64,000 bases of DNA, taken from contig NZ_FOFP01000002.1 of the NCBI RefSeq assembly GCF_900110925.1, forward strand, positions 124,001-188,000, written 5' to 3'. This stretch comes from Pseudomonas cuatrocienegasensis (GTDB lineage: Bacteria > Pseudomonadota > Gammaproteobacteria > Pseudomonadales > Pseudomonadaceae). Below, one piece after another: positions 1 through 9,524 of this stretch. How positions within the stretch are numbered: position 1 is the stretch's first letter; each line of letters starts with the position of its first letter. The notes beneath the pieces were generated by a model. The model saw nothing but the letters and a program-made list of their open reading frames with translations. It was not told where the DNA came from and made no database searches. The position numbers and the translations under genes are program-made.

Positions 1-1215
1 CTTCACATAACTCTGCTGTGACGCTTCCAGGATGATCGACTGGAAAGACAGTCGTGACAAGGCTTCAGGATAGTCCAGCTCACGCAGGTCGGCCTGGATG
101 CCTTTGTTCACCAGAGCAACGTCCTCGTTGTCAGTGAGGGTGGTATCGATCACATTGCGCCGCGCACCGATTTCACCGCGTACGCTGTCAACGTTGACCA
201 TGCCGTTATCCAGGTTGGTGAGCCCCACCGCAACGCTATCGCGGATCTGCGCTTCGGTGCTGGCGGGATCTTCCAGGGTGCGGCGCAGGGTGGCGATGGT
301 ATCGAGAATGCCTTGCTTCTGCCGCGTCGGGTCGACCGTGACCTGCAGGCTCTCGCCCCCCACAGCGGTGCCGTCAAACAGAATGCTAACGCCACGAAAG
401 ACCAGTTGATCACTGGTGTCCGGGTCATCGTCGAGGGAACCACTGGCCAGCACCGGCGCCGGTGCGGGCGCACCGATTTCGAAGACCTCATAGCTATTGG
501 CATCGGGGTTGCCGAAGATGATTTCGACACCGGCTTCCGGAAACGGCGGTGTACTGCCAAAAGCCACTTCATCCTGTACGAGGGGTGCCGAGGCGCTAAG
601 CGTAGAGCCGGGTGCGCCAGTAAGATCCAGCGCGCCGTCGAGGCGGCCGGCATTGACGATGTCTTCGAAAATAGCCTTGCCGCTGTCGCTGATGGCCACC
701 TGCAGGGAGCTGGCGATTTGCAGCTTGCGCTGGCCTTCGTCGCCCTGGTAGCTGTAGAAGCCGTCTGCATCTCGCACGAAGGCCTGTGTCTTGCCCTGAA
801 ACCCCGAGAACAGGTATTCGCCTCGCGCGTTGCGCGTGTTGACCAGCGCGAACAGCTCCTCTTCACGCTCACCCAGCTCCGCGGCGATGGATTCTCGGTC
901 CTCCTTACTCAGCGCCCCGTTACCTGCCTGCACCGCCAGCTCGCGCACTTGCTGCAGGATAGTGTTGACCGAGTTGAGCGTGACCTCCTCCTGGGTCAGG
1001 CTGCTGTCGGCCGCAACCAGATTCTCGTTGTACTGCCCCAATACGCTCTGCTGCTGCTCGAGTTGCAGCAGACGCACGGACGCTACCGGATCGTCGGCAG
1101 GCGTGAGAACACGATTGCCGGTGCTGATCTGCTCCTGCGTGCGCGTCACGTCGGCATAGTTGCGCTGCAGGCCGCTGACGCCATTGTTGAATGCCTGGAT
1201 CGTGGAGATGCGCAT
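1..1215 (-). CDS. flgL: Flagellar hook-filament junction protein FlgL (HAP3), 3' end cut by window
   Basis: The reading frame opens with ATG at 1215 and stays open to base 1, so 405 codons are visible. The protein starts MRISTIQAFNNGVSGLQRNY, the flagellin-like D0 helix of FlgL. The visible end (ALSRLSFQSIILEASQQSYVK) is the matching C-terminal D0 helix, so only about a dozen residues are missing. FlgL joins the FlgK ring to the flagellin filament and is exported by the flagellar type III system. It lies 76 bases downstream of flgK in the same orientation, the usual order. Family assignment is firm; the stop codon cannot be seen. Confidence 0.95.
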   Translation of the reverse strand, partial: MRISTIQAFNNGVSGLQRNYADVTRTQEQISTGNRVLTPADDPVASVRLLQLEQQQSVLGQYNENLVAADSSLTQEEVTLNSVNTILQQVRELAVQAGNGALSKEDRESIAAELGEREEELFALVNTRNARGEYLFSGFQGKTQAFVRDADGFYSYQGDEGQRKLQIASSLQVAISDSGKAIFEDIVNAGRLDGALDLTGAPGSTLSASAPLVQDEVAFGSTPPFPEAGVEIIFGNPDANSYEVFEIGAPAPAPVLASGSLDDDPDTSDQLVFRGVSILFDGTAVGGESLQVTVDPTRQKQGILDTIATLRRTLEDPASTEAQIRDSVAVGLTNLDNGMVNVDSVRGEIGARRNVIDTTLTDNEDVALVNKGIQADLRELDYPEALSRLSFQSIILEASQQSYVK

Positions 1216-1291
1216 GAAACCTTACCTCATGGATATGCGGGCAACGCCCGCCGTCCGTTAGCTGACCATCAGTGAACTGCCGCCTTTGCCG

Positions 1292-3328
1292 TTACCTGAA
1301 GGCACCAATCAGGGTATCGAACAACGAGCGCGCAACTTGAATGACCTGCGCCGACGCGTTGTAGTACTGCTCGAACTTGATCAGATTAGCGGCTTCCTCA
1401 TCAAGGTTGACGGCCGACAGCGAGTCGCGGTTATCGGTCGCCTGCTTGAGAATCGAGGTAGTCGCCAGGCTGTCCTGTCGCGCCTGAGCGGTCAGGGTGC
1501 CGACACGTTCGACCGTATCGCCATAGCTGTCGACAAAGCTGCTCCCCGTGCTTATACCGGTAATCGTTGGGTCAACGCCAACTGTTGCCTTACTCTGCAA
1601 GTCCGCCAGGGCCAAGGCATTGCGGTTATCCGAGACACCATTCTGGTTGAACGACAGGTTAAAGGTATCGCCGTTTTCCGGACGTCCACTCAGGGACATA
1701 CGCACCCGGCTGCCGTCGCTCAGCTCCAGCTCATAGGTATTCTGCTGCCCAGACTGGAAGGTGGCCGGTGTCGCCGGCGTACCATCATTGGGGTTGATGC
1801 GTGTCAGCGTGGCGCCGGCAGGTACGGTAAAGTCAGCGGCGACGGCATCGTACGTCAGGGTAACCGGTAACGCTGCCTGCAACGTGGTGGGGTTAATGTT
1901 GCTGCCGGTGCTTTGCAAGGCAGGCTGGCCAATAGTCGCGGTCCCGCGGTTCTGCACGTTGGCGTCAGATCTCACTGGCGCAGCGAAGGCCAACTGGTCG
2001 GGCTGATCGAGCACCGCGGTAATCGCGGTCGCCCCACGCCGGGTGGGCTGCAGCAAGTAGCGATCATCGGCTGCTGGCGCAGAATCCAGAGCGATCTGAA
2101 AACCTTGGTCACGGCCGCTGGAATCGGTGAAGCTCAGCGCTGCCGGATAGGTCGCTGGAGGGTTGGGGTTGACGGTCAGGGTTGCGCCATCACTCAGGCG
2201 CCGGGCCGAATATTGGGTGCCATCGAACTCCAAGCGGTAGTCGCTGGTCGTCAGAATGCTCGTATCGGTGATATTCAAGGCCGGTTGTACGTTGCTGGTG
2301 TTGGTGCTGAACGCACGTACCCGCAGTTGCGCCGTCGCCGGATCGTTGTAATCGCCGAACAGTGCTGCGCCCACCTGGCCTTTCAAGTCCAGCCCCTGCC
2401 CCAGCTGGCTATTGACCTGATCCGAGACACCCAGGGCCAGGCGGCCGATGGAGTTGAGTGTTGGGTCGAGGGTTTCGCTGCGGTAGCGGATCAGGCCGCC
2501 CAGTTCACCGCCGGTCAGCAACGAGGTTACGCCCTGCCGCGAGCCGCCACTGACGAACTCAATCTCGAAACGCGTGGGGTCATCGCTGCCGGCGACAGCC
2601 TCAAGGCGACTTGCCGCACTACCGACAACCAGTGGCTGGCCAGAGCCGACAAACACGTTGATCGCGTTATCGTCCTGCGCCACGACCGTCACACCCACAT
2701 AGGTAGACAGCTGTCGAACGGCCTCGTCACGCGCATCGAGCAGGTCATTGGGCTGCTTGCCGTTGGCCGCTGCAATGGAAATGGCATCGTTGTAGCTGGC
2801 GATCGAGGTGGCCAGGCGATTGACCTGCTCGGTCACGGCCGTCATCTGCTTGTTGATGAACTCGTTCTGCTCGCTGACGCGGTCGTACACCACGTTGAAG
2901 CGCTTGGCCAAACCTTCGGCCTCGGAGAGCACCAACTGCCGCGCCGGAATGTTGGCAGGATCTTCGGCAGCGGTCTGCAGGGCCGAGAAAAACGACTGCA
3001 GCGACGGTGTAATACCGGTGGTCGTCCCTGCCAGCAAGGAGTCGAGCTGTTCGATCTGCGCTTTGTAGGCTTCTACATCGGCACTCAGTGCTGTACTGCT
3101 GCGCACCTGGGTGCTGAGAAACTCACTGTAAGTGCGGCGGATATCAACCAGGGTGGTGCCGGAGCCAATATAGCCCACACCGCTGAACTGCGGCACGCGC
3201 GTGGCCTGCACGGCATCCTGGCGCGAGTAACCCGGCGTGTTGACGTTGGTGATGTTGTGGCCGGTGACCGCCAGCGAAGTCTTGTTCGCGGCCAGCCCGG
3301 ACAGGCCAATATTGAGAAGGTCAGCCAT
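1292..3328 (-). CDS. flgK: Flagellar hook-associated protein FlgK (HAP1)
   Basis: This is a 678-residue protein beginning MADLLNIGLSGLAANKTSLA with the NITNVNTPGYSRQ rod/hook N-terminal motif near residue 25. The C-terminal helix (NLIKFEQYYNASAQVIQVA) is typical of the FlgK D0 domain. Length fits Pseudomonas FlgK proteins, which carry a large variable middle region (here about residues 320-580, rich in T, N and D). FlgK forms the first junction zone between hook and filament. It starts 8 bases after the flgJ stop, so the two are almost certainly co-transcribed and translated together. The fully coding antisense frames here are composition shadows. Confidence 0.97.
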   Translation of the reverse strand: MADLLNIGLSGLAANKTSLAVTGHNITNVNTPGYSRQDAVQATRVPQFSGVGYIGSGTTLVDIRRTYSEFLSTQVRSSTALSADVEAYKAQIEQLDSLLAGTTTGITPSLQSFFSALQTAAEDPANIPARQLVLSEAEGLAKRFNVVYDRVSEQNEFINKQMTAVTEQVNRLATSIASYNDAISIAAANGKQPNDLLDARDEAVRQLSTYVGVTVVAQDDNAINVFVGSGQPLVVGSAASRLEAVAGSDDPTRFEIEFVSGGSRQGVTSLLTGGELGGLIRYRSETLDPTLNSIGRLALGVSDQVNSQLGQGLDLKGQVGAALFGDYNDPATAQLRVRAFSTNTSNVQPALNITDTSILTTSDYRLEFDGTQYSARRLSDGATLTVNPNPPATYPAALSFTDSSGRDQGFQIALDSAPAADDRYLLQPTRRGATAITAVLDQPDQLAFAAPVRSDANVQNRGTATIGQPALQSTGSNINPTTLQAALPVTLTYDAVAADFTVPAGATLTRINPNDGTPATPATFQSGQQNTYELELSDGSRVRMSLSGRPENGDTFNLSFNQNGVSDNRNALALADLQSKATVGVDPTITGISTGSSFVDSYGDTVERVGTLTAQARQDSLATTSILKQATDNRDSLSAVNLDEEAANLIKFEQYYNASAQVIQVARSLFDTLIGAFR

Positions 3329-3336
3329 GATTCATG

Positions 3337-4509
3337 TCATCCCTGGGTAGCGGCCACGCCGTTGGCGGCGATAGTCTGGTAGGTCGACATCTGCCGGGCG
3401 ATCTGCGCGACCTTGCGGGCGTACTGCGGATCGGTGGCGTAACCGGCCTTCTGCAGTTCACGAGCGAACTGTTCGGGGTTTTCGGTGCTGGCCAGCGCTT
3501 TCTCATAGCGCCCGTTACCCTGCAGGAAGCTGACGTAGTCATCGAAACTGTGGGCGTAGGACTCATAGGCGCGGAAGGAGGCGGCCTCTTTTACCGGTTT
3601 GCCGTCCTTGTACTCAGTGGTGAGCACCCGAGCGGAGTCACCGTCCCAGCTGTTATGGGTCTTGATGCCGAACAGGTTGTGGCTGCTGGAGCCGTCCTGC
3701 TGACGAATGATCGACTTGCCCCAGCCAGTTTCCAGCGCCGCTTGTGCCACCAGATAGCGCGGGTCAACGCCGATCTTCTCGGCTGCCTGCTCAGCCATCG
3801 GCAACATCGCCGCGATGAAGTCATCCTTGGAGGTGAACGCGGATTTGCCCGGAGCCAGAGGTGGCTGCGCCACGCGACGACCGGTTATGGCGTCGCTGTC
3901 GGCCAGGCTTAGCGCCTTGTCACTCGGTGCGGCATACGTTTTGGCAGGCACCCAGTCAGCTTGGGCGAGGCCTGATGGCGATGTTGTGGCCTCCGCAGAG
4001 GGCACGATACCGGCCAGCAGACGGTCAGTGAGCTTGCCCGGCAGAGCCAAGCGCCGCTGATTGATCACACCGCTGTCATCACGCGAGGCATCGACCTTGG
4101 CCAGAGGCTTGCTCGGTGCCCGCGGTGCTGCTTCATCAACCTGGGCAAAAGGATTCGCACGCGGAGCGGCTTCAGTCATCTTGGACATCTGCCGGGCCAG
4201 CACCTCAGCCAGACCGATGCCGTTACCATTGTTCGACAGGGTCACCGACAGCTGCTGGTCATACATGTCCTGGTAGGTCTTGCTCTCGTTGCTGTTCATG
4301 AAGTTGCCTTCACCGAACACTTCGTTGGCCGAGCGCATGGCCTTGAGCATTTCGTTGAGAAACAGCGACTCGAACTCCTTGGCGACCTTGCCAATGTTGC
4401 CTTCGCTGTCACCGCCAACCTTGAGTTGGTTAAGGCGATTGAGGTCACTGTAGGCGCCGCTGTCCAGGGTGCTGGTACCGGCAAGGCCTGCGGAGAGTCG
4501 AGAGTCCAT
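3337..4509 (-). CDS. flgJ: Flagellar rod assembly protein/peptidoglycan hydrolase FlgJ
   Basis: This is a 390-residue two-domain protein. Residues of about 40-105 (VAKEFESLFLNEMLKAMR...) are the rod-binding domain that scaffolds rod assembly. Residues from about 225 to the end are a GH73 glucosaminidase domain with the catalytic glutamate in AALETGWGKS and the downstream HNLFGIK and AYESYAHSFDDYVSFL blocks. It is exported to the periplasm and locally opens peptidoglycan for the growing rod. The linker of about 100 residues is rich in A, P and S, as in other dual-domain gammaproteobacterial FlgJ proteins. It lies 12 bases downstream of flgI and 8 bases upstream of flgK. Confidence 0.97.
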   Translation of the reverse strand: MDSRLSAGLAGTSTLDSGAYSDLNRLNQLKVGGDSEGNIGKVAKEFESLFLNEMLKAMRSANEVFGEGNFMNSNESKTYQDMYDQQLSVTLSNNGNGIGLAEVLARQMSKMTEAAPRANPFAQVDEAAPRAPSKPLAKVDASRDDSGVINQRRLALPGKLTDRLLAGIVPSAEATTSPSGLAQADWVPAKTYAAPSDKALSLADSDAITGRRVAQPPLAPGKSAFTSKDDFIAAMLPMAEQAAEKIGVDPRYLVAQAALETGWGKSIIRQQDGSSSHNLFGIKTHNSWDGDSARVLTTEYKDGKPVKEAASFRAYESYAHSFDDYVSFLQGNGRYEKALASTENPEQFARELQKAGYATDPQYARKVAQIARQMSTYQTIAANGVAATQG

Positions 4510-4521
4510 GATGGCGGCTCC

Positions 4522-5625
4522 TTAAATCACAATCAGGTCGGCCTGCAGAGCGCCGGCTTGCTTGAGCGCCTCCAGGATGGCCATGAGGTCCGAGGGGGCT
4601 GCGCCCACCTGGTTAACCGCGCGTACGATCTCGTCCAGCGTGGTGCCTGGGCCAAACTTGAACATGGGTTTAGCCTCCTCATCGGCATTGACCCGCGAAC
4701 GCGGCACCACTGCGGTATCGCCGCCAGCGAGCGCATTCGGCTGGCTGACGATAGGATCTTCAGTGATGGTCACGGTCAGGCTGCCATGGGTCACTGCAGC
4801 CGGCTGCACGCGAACGTTCTGGCCGATGACGATGGTGCCGGTACGCGAGTTGATGATGACCTTGGCGACTGCCTGGCCGATTTCTACTTCGAGGTTTTCC
4901 AGGATCGACAGGTAGTCGACCCGCTGGTTGGGGTCCAACGGTGCGCTGACCCGAATCGAGCCGCCATCGACGGCCTGGGCGACGCCCGGGCCGAGCAGGC
5001 CATTGATCTGGTCGACGATATTCTTGGCCGTGGTGAAATCCGGGCGATTGAGGTTCAGGGTCAGGGTATTGCCCTGATCGAAACCGCTCGGCACTGGCCG
5101 TTCGACCATGGCGCCACCGGGAATACGACCTGCCGACGGCACGTTGACGGTGATACGCGAACCATCAGCGCCACTGGCATCGAACCCGCCCACCACCAGG
5201 TTGCCCTGGGCGACAGCATAGACATTGCCATCGATGCCCTTGAGCGGCGACATCAGCAAGCTGCCACCGCGCAGGCTCTTGGCGTTACCGATCGATGAGA
5301 TGGTCACATCAATGGTCTGTCCAGGCTTGGCAAACGCGGGCAAGTCGGCATGGATGGAGACGGCCGCGACGTTCTTCAACTGCACGTTGCCGCCCGCCGG
5401 GACCTTGATGCCGAACTGCGCCATCATATTGTTGAAGGTCTGTACGGTGAACGGCGTTTGGGTGGTCTGGTCACCGGTGCCGTTGAGCCCCACCACCAGG
5501 CCATAACCGATCAACTGGTTGCTGCGCACGCCTTGAATCGAGGCGAGGTCTTTCAGACGCTCGGCCTGAGCAGCAGCGCTCAGCAGCAAGGTCAGGGCAG
5601 CGATAAGCCAAGTGCGAAAAGTCAT
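4522..5625 (-). CDS. flgI: Flagellar P-ring protein FlgI
   Basis: I place the start at ATG 5625, giving 367 residues. The longer open frame upstream overlaps flgH and lacks a signal peptide at its start. The protein begins [20 protein letters not shown], a Sec signal peptide probably cleaved after AQA, followed by the conserved [20 protein letters not shown] block. The rest ([26 protein letters not shown]) is canonical FlgI. FlgI forms the bushing around the rod in the peptidoglycan layer and needs FlgA as a periplasmic chaperone; flgA lies at 13.4 kb in this window. It sits 10 bases downstream of flgH. Confidence 0.97.
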   Translation of the reverse strand: MTFRTWLIAALTLLLSAAAQAERLKDLASIQGVRSNQLIGYGLVVGLNGTGDQTTQTPFTVQTFNNMMAQFGIKVPAGGNVQLKNVAAVSIHADLPAFAKPGQTIDVTISSIGNAKSLRGGSLLMSPLKGIDGNVYAVAQGNLVVGGFDASGADGSRITVNVPSAGRIPGGAMVERPVPSGFDQGNTLTLNLNRPDFTTAKNIVDQINGLLGPGVAQAVDGGSIRVSAPLDPNQRVDYLSILENLEVEIGQAVAKVIINSRTGTIVIGQNVRVQPAAVTHGSLTVTITEDPIVSQPNALAGGDTAVVPRSRVNADEEAKPMFKFGPGTTLDEIVRAVNQVGAAPSDLMAILEALKQAGALQADLIVI

Positions 5626-5635
5626 GGGGTCAGCC

Positions 5636-6334
5636 TCAGAATGGCCACAGCGGGCTGATGAAGAAACGGTCGAGCCATCCCGGCTGACTGGCGTCGGCGA
5701 AGGCGCCGGTACCGGAGTAGGTAATACGGGCATCGGCGATACGTGTCGAGGCTACAGTGTTATCGGTGGCGACATCATCAGCTCGCACCAGGCCGGCAAT
5801 GCGTACCAGCTCATCGCCGGTATTGAGGGTCATCCACTTCTCACCGCGCACGGCAAGAATGCCGTTAGGCAGTACTTCGGCCACAGTCACGGTGATCGAG
5901 CCGGTGAGGCTGTTGCTCTGGTCCGCCTGGCTGTTGCCCTGGGTATCACGCGAGGCGTCGTACTCGGCGCCCAAAGACAATTTGTTGTCGGAGAACGGGT
6001 TGGCCGCCGAAACCGCGCCACCGAACAGCGATGTCAGGCCAATATTGGCGGTACTGTCTTTCTGGATTTGCGAGCCGGCATTCTTGCTGGCCTGGGTACG
6101 CTCGTTGAGGGTGATGGTAATCATGTCGCCCACCCGGTAGGCCTTGCGGTCACCAAACAGGTTGTTCTCGAACCCGGCCTGATAAATCGAGCCGTTGTTC
6201 TGCGCCGCCGGCAACGGCGTACGCGGCAGTACAGGCGCGTAATAAGGGTCATTGGGTTTGGCCGCCGGGGCCACGCAACCGCTCAGGGCGATCAGGCCGG
6301 ACAACAACAACAACGGATAGACGAGCCGGTTCAT
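5636..6334 (-). CDS. flgH: Flagellar L-ring lipoprotein FlgH
   Basis: Start chosen at ATG 6334, which has GAGG eight bases upstream; a GTG six bases further upstream is the alternative. The 232-residue product has a lipoprotein signal peptide with lipobox LSGC near residue 20 ([20 protein letters not shown]). It contains FlgH core motifs such as [18 protein letters not shown] and [12 protein letters not shown]. The lipid-anchored protein assembles as the outer-membrane L ring around the rod. Gene order flgG-flgH-flgI with gaps of 18 and 10 bases indicates one operon. Confidence 0.96.
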   Translation of the reverse strand: MNRLVYPLLLLSGLIALSGCVAPAAKPNDPYYAPVLPRTPLPAAQNNGSIYQAGFENNLFGDRKAYRVGDMITITLNERTQASKNAGSQIQKDSTANIGLTSLFGGAVSAANPFSDNKLSLGAEYDASRDTQGNSQADQSNSLTGSITVTVAEVLPNGILAVRGEKWMTLNTGDELVRIAGLVRADDVATDNTVASTRIADARITYSGTGAFADASQPGWLDRFFISPLWPF

Positions 6335-6352
6335 AACCACACCCTCACAGCG

Positions 6353-7138
6353 TTACAGGTTCTGCGTCACGAAAGCCAACATCTGGTCGGCCGTCGAAAT
6401 CACTTTCGAATTCATTTCGTAAGCGCGCTGGGTCGTGATCATGTTGACCATTTCCTCGACCACGCTGACGTTGGAGTTTTCCAGGGTGTTCTGCAGCGTC
6501 GGGCCCAAACCATTGAGACCCGGGGTGCCGACCTGCGGCGCACCGCTGGAGGCGGTTTCCAGGAACAGGTTATTACCGATCGCTTCCAGGCCACCCGGGT
6601 TGATGAAGTCAGCGGTCTGCAGGTTGCCGATAATCTGCGGCTGCGGATTGCCAGCCGTGGTGACGGAGACCGTACCGTCTTCACCCACGGTGAAGGTACG
6701 CACCTCGTTCGGCAGCACGATGGCCGGCTCCAGAGCGAAACCCTGAGAGGTCACCACCTGACCGTCGGAGTTGAGGTGGAAGCTGCCGTCACGGGTATAG
6801 GACACCGTGCCGTCCGGCATCAGCACCTGGAAGAAGCCGCGACCATTGATGGCCATGTCCATGGGCTGCTCGGTGGTCTGCAGGCTGCCGGCGGTGAAAA
6901 TCTTCTGCGTGCCGACCACCCGCACACCGGTACCCAGCTGCAGACCGGAAGGCAGTTGGCTGTCCTGAGTGGTTTGGCCACCCGGCTGACGACGGATCTG
7001 GTACAGCAGGTCCTCGAACTCGGCGCGATCGCGCTTGAAGCCGGTGGTGGACACGTTGGCCAGGTTGTTGGAAATGGTCGTCAGGTTCATGTCCTGGGCG
7101 GACAGACCGGTCTTGCTGACCCATAGTGCCGGAAGCAT
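6353..7138 (-). CDS. flgG: Flagellar distal rod protein FlgG
   Basis: This is a 261-residue protein beginning MLPALWVSKTGLSAQDMNLT with the NLANVSTTGFKRDRAEFEDL motif, a diagnostic FlgG N-terminus. The C-terminal helix (VVEEMVNMITTQRAYEMNSK) is conserved among rod and hook proteins. FlgG is the most distal rod subunit and forms the shaft inside the P and L rings, on which the hook is built. Length equals the usual 260-262 residues. It lies 46 bases downstream of flgF and 18 upstream of flgH. Confidence 0.97.
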   Translation of the reverse strand: MLPALWVSKTGLSAQDMNLTTISNNLANVSTTGFKRDRAEFEDLLYQIRRQPGGQTTQDSQLPSGLQLGTGVRVVGTQKIFTAGSLQTTEQPMDMAINGRGFFQVLMPDGTVSYTRDGSFHLNSDGQVVTSQGFALEPAIVLPNEVRTFTVGEDGTVSVTTAGNPQPQIIGNLQTADFINPGGLEAIGNNLFLETASSGAPQVGTPGLNGLGPTLQNTLENSNVSVVEEMVNMITTQRAYEMNSKVISTADQMLAFVTQNL

Positions 7139-7184
7139 AGTTAGTCTCCTGTGGCGTCGTTTTCACGGCGCGACGTGGTGGTAA

Positions 7185-7925
7185 TCAGCTCATCTGCAAG
7201 ACACGCGCCATGGCAGAGGAGTTGTCCTCGGCGGTGCGCATCATCTTCACTTGCAGCTCGAACTGACGGGACAGCGAGAGGATGGCGGTCATCTCCTCAA
7301 CGGCGTTGACGTTACTGGCTTCGAGAAAGCCCGAGGTGACCTGGACAGTCGCATCGGCCAGCAATGGCTCCGCCCCCTTGAAGCGAATCAGGCCATCGGT
7401 GCCCTTCTCCATCTGCTTGAGATCGGGATTGACCAGCTTGATCCGGTCCACTTCGGCCAACACGTTTGGGGCTTCACCGAGGGCACGAATACTGATGGTG
7501 CCGTCCTGGCCGATTTCGATTTTCTGCTCCGGCGGCACGGCAATCGGCCCGGCATTGCCAATGACCGGCAAGCCATTGCCGGTACGCAGCACACCCAGGG
7601 CATCGACATTAAGGCTCGCCGTGCGCACATAGGCTTCACCGCCATCCGGCGCCTGTACCGCAACCCACCCCTCACCCCCAATCGCGACATCAAGATCACG
7701 ACCGGTTTCCTGCATGGCGCCCGGGGTGAAATCCGTACCAGGACGCTCGCTCATCGCGTAGACCCGTGCCGGGAAACCATCACCGAAAATCGGCATCGAA
7801 CGCGCCTGCTCAAAATCACGACGAAAGCCTGAGGTGGAAATGTTCGCCAGGTTGTTGGCGTGGGCACGCTGGGCCAGGGTGTTGTTGTGGGCACCAGTCA
7901 TGGAGACGTACAGCATCTTGTCCAT
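7185..7925 (-). CDS. flgF: Flagellar proximal rod protein FlgF
   Basis: This is a 246-residue protein starting MDKMLYVSMTGAHNNTLAQR, with the NLANISTSGFRRDF rod motif and the C-terminal VEEMTAILSLSRQFELQVKM helix. FlgF is a rod subunit between the proximal FlgB/FlgC segment and FlgG. It is the first gene of the flgFGHIJKL transcription unit: a sigma-54 box lies 52 bases upstream and a terminator separates it from flgE. All seven genes from here to flgL run on the minus strand with gaps of at most 76 bases. Confidence 0.97.
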   Translation of the reverse strand: MDKMLYVSMTGAHNNTLAQRAHANNLANISTSGFRRDFEQARSMPIFGDGFPARVYAMSERPGTDFTPGAMQETGRDLDVAIGGEGWVAVQAPDGGEAYVRTASLNVDALGVLRTGNGLPVIGNAGPIAVPPEQKIEIGQDGTISIRALGEAPNVLAEVDRIKLVNPDLKQMEKGTDGLIRFKGAEPLLADATVQVTSGFLEASNVNAVEEMTAILSLSRQFELQVKMMRTAEDNSSAMARVLQMS

Positions 7926-7976
7926 GGTTCTCTCCGCGATGCCTAGGCATCTGCTTGCTCTATTGCAGGTAATAAA

Positions 7977-7991
7977 GCAAGCCCTGTGCCA
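7977..7991 (-). promoter_or_regulatory. Sigma-54 (RpoN) promoter for flgF operon
   Basis: On the minus strand the sequence reads TGGCACAGGGCTTGC, matching the RpoN consensus TGGCAC-N5-TTGC with exactly ten bases between the GG and GC dinucleotides. The GC element lies 52 bases before the flgF ATG, leaving room for a leader. In Pseudomonas such flagellar promoters are activated by FleQ or FleR; which one acts here cannot be read from the sequence. Confidence 0.85.
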
Positions 7992-8040
7992 GCGCTCAAA
8001 AAAACACTCAAGATATTGATTTAATTGAAATTAATAAAAC

Positions 8041-8066
8041 AAAAAGGCTCCCGGAGGAGCCTTTTT
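8041..8066 (-). terminator. Rho-independent terminator between flgE and flgF
   Basis: An 11-base perfect stem (AAAAAGGCTCC pairing with GGAGCCTTTTT) with the four-base loop CGGA gives a hairpin followed by a T run in either direction. On the minus strand it lies 70 bases after the flgE stop. It should end flgBCDE transcription just before the separate flgF promoter. Confidence 0.85.
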
Positions 8067-8135
8067 GAAAGGGTGCTGGCGAGTTATTGCCGCTGCCGGC
8101 AATAGCCCGGCAAGGGTTACGCCAATGTTCCGGCG

Positions 8136-9482
8136 TTAACGCAGGTTGATGATGGTCTGGGTCACCGCACTCTCGGTTTCAATGGTCTTGGCGTTGGCCT
8201 GGTAGTTGCGCTGGGCCACAATCAGGTTGACCAACTGGTCCGACAACTCGACGTTGGAGTCTTCCAGCGCACCAGCTTGCAACGAGCCCAGCGTGCCACT
8301 GCCAGGCGGGTTGCGCACCGGCTCACCGGACTCGAACGACTGTACCCACTGGGTCTTGCCGACCGGAGTCAGCCCCTGGACGTTGGCAAAATTCGCCAGA
8401 ATCACCTGCCCTTGCACCTTGGATTGGCCGTTGGTGTAACGCGCAAAGATCACACCGGTCTCATCGATCTCCAAGCCCGCCAGCTCACCTGTGGTGTAGC
8501 CATCCTGGCTGACACGATCGACTGCAAAGGCACTCGCGACCTGTGTCGAGCCGCGAATATCAAAGGTGAAACCACCTGGAGCACTTTCGGCGCCGTTAAG
8601 CGACCAACCGGTTGCAGAGCCCGTATCCGGCGCGGCCGGGTTCCAGTTTGCGATAGTGAACTGACCAGCCGGGGTGATGGGAGCACCCACGGTGGGCGGA
8701 ACGGTGGTTATGTCAGTGATCTGCGCCAGCGAGCTGATTTTACCCGCAGCATCGAAGTCCAGTTGATAACGGTCCGGCTCGGTGCCTGCCGGCGCTGCGG
8801 ATGCCGGATCGGAAGGACTGCGGCCATCAATCAGGATATTCATCTGCCATTCGTTCGGACCACTCTTGACGAAATACTGCGTCAGAACGTGAGCATTACC
8901 CTGAGTGTCATAGATATTGGTGGATGTCGACGCGTTGTACGTGGTCGGATCTGTCGGATCGAACGGCGTATTAGTTGGCACTTGGTTGGTCGAATTCAGC
9001 TTGAACCCCTGGCTGACAGTCGTCGTTGCTTTGGGCTCCTGACTGGCAGTCTGCACCTGCAAATTACCCACCACGCCCTGCTGCAACACGCCATTGGCAT
9101 CGGTCGTGTAACCCTGCAGGTTGTAGCCGAAGTTGTCGACGATAAAGCCGTCGCGATCCGTACCGAAATAACCGGCGCGGGTGTAGCTCAGGGCGCCGTT
9201 GTTGTTCACCTGGAAAAAACCATTGCCATTGATCGCCAGGTCCAGTGCGTTCTGCGTGTAATTGATGTTGCCCTGGTTGAACAGCTGCGACACATCCCCC
9301 AGCAATACACCGCTACCCTGGGGGTTGCTGCCGGTACCCAGCACCGAAGAGGCGTACACGTCTGCGAACTCGGCGCGCGACTGCTTGAAGCCCGCAGTGC
9401 CGGCGTTGGCGATGTTGTTACCTGTCACGTTTAGATCATTGGTCGCTGCACGCAGGCCGCTAAGACCGATATTGAACGCCAT
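8136..9482 (-). CDS. flgE: Flagellar hook protein FlgE
   Basis: Start set at ATG 9482 (MAFNIGLSGLRAATNDLNVT), preceded by an AGGAGA Shine-Dalgarno; seven extra in-frame codons upstream are unlikely to be used. The 448-residue protein has the NNIANAGTAGFKQSRAEFAD N-terminal motif, the NFANVQGLTPVGKTQW region and a C-terminal SDQLVNLIVAQRNYQANAKT helix. FlgE polymerises into the flexible hook under the FlgD cap. The middle (about residues 170-350) is variable and T/D/N rich, as usual. It is the last gene of flgBCDE. Confidence 0.97.
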   Translation of the reverse strand: MAFNIGLSGLRAATNDLNVTGNNIANAGTAGFKQSRAEFADVYASSVLGTGSNPQGSGVLLGDVSQLFNQGNINYTQNALDLAINGNGFFQVNNNGALSYTRAGYFGTDRDGFIVDNFGYNLQGYTTDANGVLQQGVVGNLQVQTASQEPKATTTVSQGFKLNSTNQVPTNTPFDPTDPTTYNASTSTNIYDTQGNAHVLTQYFVKSGPNEWQMNILIDGRSPSDPASAAPAGTEPDRYQLDFDAAGKISSLAQITDITTVPPTVGAPITPAGQFTIANWNPAAPDTGSATGWSLNGAESAPGGFTFDIRGSTQVASAFAVDRVSQDGYTTGELAGLEIDETGVIFARYTNGQSKVQGQVILANFANVQGLTPVGKTQWVQSFESGEPVRNPPGSGTLGSLQAGALEDSNVELSDQLVNLIVAQRNYQANAKTIETESAVTQTIINLR

Positions 9483-9524
9483 GGATGTCTCCTTTGCCGG
9501 CACACCGGCGGCTAAGCCTGTAAG

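Noticed and set aside
150-872. 240-codon frame on the minus strand at the window start
   Set aside because: It is a shifted frame inside flgL. The correct frame runs from 1215 to base 1 and carries the FlgL motifs.
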